DNA of 14,456 nt, from contig JAISYD010000146.1 of the NCBI GenBank assembly GCA_031270145.1, forward strand, positions 1-14,456, read 5' to 3'. A model generated the notes under the pieces. It saw nothing but the letters and a program-made list of their open reading frames with translations. It did no database searches and was not told the origin of the DNA. The DNA comes from Planctomycetota bacterium. Its GTDB lineage: Bacteria; Planctomycetota; SZUA-567. The stretch's first letter is position 1; each line of letters starts with the position of its first letter. A program made the translations under genes and the position numbers. Shown here piece by piece: positions 12,457 to 14,456 of this stretch.

Positions 12457-14456
12457 ATGGACGGCTGGCCCAGGATACCCGGGCAAACCGGAAGCCCGCC
12501 GCCCCCGCGCGGCGGCGGCTCGAGTCCGCCGCCGCCGGGCACGGTGATCCTGGCCGGCGTCGAGGAGGATTTGGGGGAGGGCGTCTATGTCCTCCGCTGG
12601 GCCGGCAACCGGCTGACGGTTTCCAGCCGCGCCCGCCTGGAGGTCGGACAAAGCCTGATCCTCAAGTCCGAGCTTTCGGCCGAGGGCAAGCCCAACCTGG
12701 TGGTGCAGGGTCCGGCCCTGCCCGGATCGGGGACGTTGGCCGGCCGGGCCGCCTATGGGCCGCCGCCGGGCGGCCACCCCGCCGGCCAGCCGGCGGACGG
12801 CGGCGGAATAGCCGCCGGAGTGGCGGCGGCCGAGACCGTCCCCGTGCCTTCCGGCGAGGCGTCCAGCCTGATTGGGCTGATCTTGGAACCCTTGCCGGAT
12901 TTCCCGGAAAGCGCCGAAAAACTCCTGCGCGAGGCGGCGGAGTCGCTTTCCCTGAAAAACCCGCCCGTTCCGGAGACGGCCGGGGCGCCGCCGGTCAAAC
13001 TTCCGGCGGCAATGCCGCCGCCAGGCGCCGAAACCGCGCCGCCGCCGGCGTCGACGCCGGCGCCGAGCGATCTGCCGGCGAACAATCCGCCGCCGGAGGC
13101 GTTTCTCAAGGAAGCGCTGGCGCAAATATCCCGGATTGCCGAGTTGCCGCTGCCCGGCCTGGCGGCCGGGCGGGGCGCCGCCGGCAAGATGCCGGACGCG
13201 GTGGCGGAAAAGGCCGCCGCCATCCTGCTCCGCGCCGCCGGCCTCGTCCCCGCCCCCGCCGCCTTGGAAGCGGCCAAGGCGCTGATCCGCCACAACGTCC
13301 AGGTGGATCGCGCCAATATCCAGACCCTGCTCTCCGTCGCCGCCGGCGCTCCGGAAGCCGGGCATCCGGCCCAGCTCAACGCCGCCGCCCGGCTGCTGGC
13401 GCATGACGCGCCGCTGGCCCGGCCGCTGGTCGGCGGCCTGGCCGATGTCGTGTCGCGTCGGATCGGTACCCGCGAACTGGTCGATAAAGCCATCCTGGCG
13501 CTGACCATCGAGCCGGAACAGCCCGAGGCAAGGCCGCTGGCCCGGGCGGCCAGGAACATCCTCGAAACCCTGAACATCGATTTGGAGCGTTCCGACGCCC
13601 CGCTGGCCCTGGAGCGCTATGTCTCGACCTTCGGCCGGGAAGCGCTGGGGAAAGCCCTGGCGCTGGTGGAAAAATCCGCCCAGGCGATTCTGGAACGGCA
13701 TTTTCCGCTGCCCCGGATAGATAAAGCCCTTACCGCCATTCTTGCCCCGCTCGGGAAAAGCCCGGAGCCGGCCCCGGCGCCGGGGACGGCGGATCCGGCG
13801 AAGCCGGAGACGCCGCCTCCGCTCCAGCGGCCGCCGGACGCTCCGCCAGCCGCCGCCGGATCGGCGCCGGCGAAAACGCCGGTTGCATCCGCTCCGGCCA
13901 CGGCCATTCCCCGGCCTTCGCCGAAGGCGGCGGATGCAAGCGGCGCCATGCCGCCCGAGCCGGGCAAACCGCCCGCGCCGGCGGCCCCGGGGGAACAAAC
14001 AGCTTCCGGGCCGGCGACGCGTCCGGCCTGGTCCGCCGGCGCCGGCCCGGAGACCGGGCGGCGGTTGGACGCCTTGTACGCCCTGCCGGGCGGCAACCGG
14101 CCGGAAGTGGAAACGCTTCGCCCCTCCGGTCCGTTGGGAGCTTTTTTGGCCGGGGCCGGCGGCGCCGGGGGCGAGGTTTTGGAAAAGGCCCGGAAGGAGG
14201 CGGAAATCCTGGTCCGGGAGCTTGTTTCCGAGGATCCGGAGAAGGCCGAAGCCGCCCGGAAGAATATCGCCCGGCATGGGCCGGAAGTTCTCCGGGAGGC
14301 GGCCCGGAGGCTTGACGGCATGGAGCGCCGGCTGCTCCGGGCCGAGCCGCAGGTGAACCGCCTGGCGGAGGCGGCCGGGGCGCTGCGCGATCTCGGGCGG
14401 CAACTGTTGGCGACCAAGGCGGAAAACCTGGCCGGCCGGGATCGCGATCCCGGGGT
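12457..14456 (+). CDS. Large Pro/Ala-rich protein, FliK-like (possible flagellar hook-length control), 3'-truncated
   Basis: The ATG at 12457 has AAGGAG (12443-12448) 8 nt upstream and starts 23 bp after pyrK. The frame is open to the window edge: 666 codons with strongly GC-biased third positions. Residues about 29-90 form a beta-rich module opening GTVILAGVEEDLGEGVYVLR, as at the start of many FliK-like proteins ('expressed as a function of an input value, then scaled'). Pro-rich linkers alternate with alpha-helical blocks (about 205-300 with 'LIRHNVQVDRANIQTLLS', then 330-435). A Pro/Ala linker spans about 437-525, and a highly charged helical block runs from about 572 on. Long Pro-rich spacing followed by a C-terminal domain is FliK-like. 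The diagnostic C-terminal hook domain is outside the window, so this is inference. Two long overlapping ORFs in other frames here are shadows. Confidence 0.7.
   Translation, partial: MDGWPRIPGQTGSPPPPRGGGSSPPPPGTVILAGVEEDLGEGVYVLRWAGNRLTVSSRARLEVGQSLILKSELSAEGKPNLVVQGPALPGSGTLAGRAAYGPPPGGHPAGQPADGGGIAAGVAAAETVPVPSGEASSLIGLILEPLPDFPESAEKLLREAAESLSLKNPPVPETAGAPPVKLPAAMPPPGAETAPPPASTPAPSDLPANNPPPEAFLKEALAQISRIAELPLPGLAAGRGAAGKMPDAVAEKAAAILLRAAGLVPAPAALEAAKALIRHNVQVDRANIQTLLSVAAGAPEAGHPAQLNAAARLLAHDAPLARPLVGGLADVVSRRIGTRELVDKAILALTIEPEQPEARPLARAARNILETLNIDLERSDAPLALERYVSTFGREALGKALALVEKSAQAILERHFPLPRIDKALTAILAPLGKSPEPAPAPGTADPAKPETPPPLQRPPDAPPAAAGSAPAKTPVASAPATAIPRPSPKAADASGAMPPEPGKPPAPAAPGEQTASGPATRPAWSAGAGPETGRRLDALYALPGGNRPEVETLRPSGPLGAFLAGAGGAGGEVLEKARKEAEILVRELVSEDPEKAEAARKNIARHGPEVLREAARRLDGMERRLLRAEPQVNRLAEAAGALRDLGRQLLATKAENLAGRDRDPG

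Noticed and set aside
11979..13406. Plus-strand ORF of 475 aa overlapping pyrK and the FliK-like gene
   Set aside because: It is out of frame with both genes, begins inside pyrK and has Arg/Pro-rich nonsense composition.
12196..14403. Minus-strand ORF of 735 aa
   Set aside because: It is antisense to a plus-strand frame that has a ribosome site, biased codons and plausible domains. Its product is Arg/Gly/Pro-rich low-complexity sequence, as expected for a shadow in a GC-rich genome.

Overview
The window is about 70% G+C, with strongly GC-biased third codon positions and tightly packed genes that often share 4-bp ATGA overlaps and good Shine-Dalgarno sites. It looks like the chromosome of a free-living or host-associated bacterium, probably Gram-negative in envelope type. 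The family content is RseC-like, a WaaG-like GT4 glycosyltransferase, PyrK, a FliK-like protein, and a large secreted protein whose C-terminus resembles planctomycete/lentisphaere pseudopilin-like tails. This would fit a PVC-group or deltaproteobacteria-like organism, but the sequence alone does not settle the taxonomy.

Layout. (1) 1-1518: five small plus-strand genes, the first cut by the window edge. They are packed like the late module of a phage or phage remnant (coiled-coil/TM protein, possible LLH-type holin, two small unknowns) and end at a perfect 14-bp GC hairpin. (2) 1597-4311: a sigma70-type promoter and a structured leader, then a GltPh-type acidic amino acid symporter, an aspartate/glutamate racemase with both catalytic cysteines, and a Cys-rich CGGC-domain protein. 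This reads as an acidic amino acid uptake and racemisation operon. (3) 4351-4839 (minus): a DtxR/MntR-family metal-dependent repressor, convergent with that operon and divergent from the next. (4) 5035-10429: an operon of an RseC-like membrane redox protein, the ferredoxin-thioredoxin reductase catalytic subunit, a 783-aa secreted protein, tRNA-guanine transglycosylase and a GT4 glycosyltransferase. (5) 10408-11418 (minus): a zinc-ribbon SAM methyltransferase whose 3' end overlaps the glycosyltransferase tail to tail and whose coding sequence carries a run of 14 G. (6) 11557-14456: a consensus-like promoter drives pyrK with essentially no leader. It is followed by a long Pro/Ala-rich FliK-like gene that is still open at the window end.

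The strongest item for follow-up is the G14 tract (11094-11107) in the methyltransferase, a candidate slipped-strand phase-variation switch beside a surface-glycan glycosyltransferase. Other notable items are the RseC-like/FTR/secreted-protein operon, the near-leaderless pyrK and RseC-like promoters, the structured symporter leader, and the orphan phage-like module. I saw no rRNA, tRNA, CRISPR array, insertion sequence or integrase.
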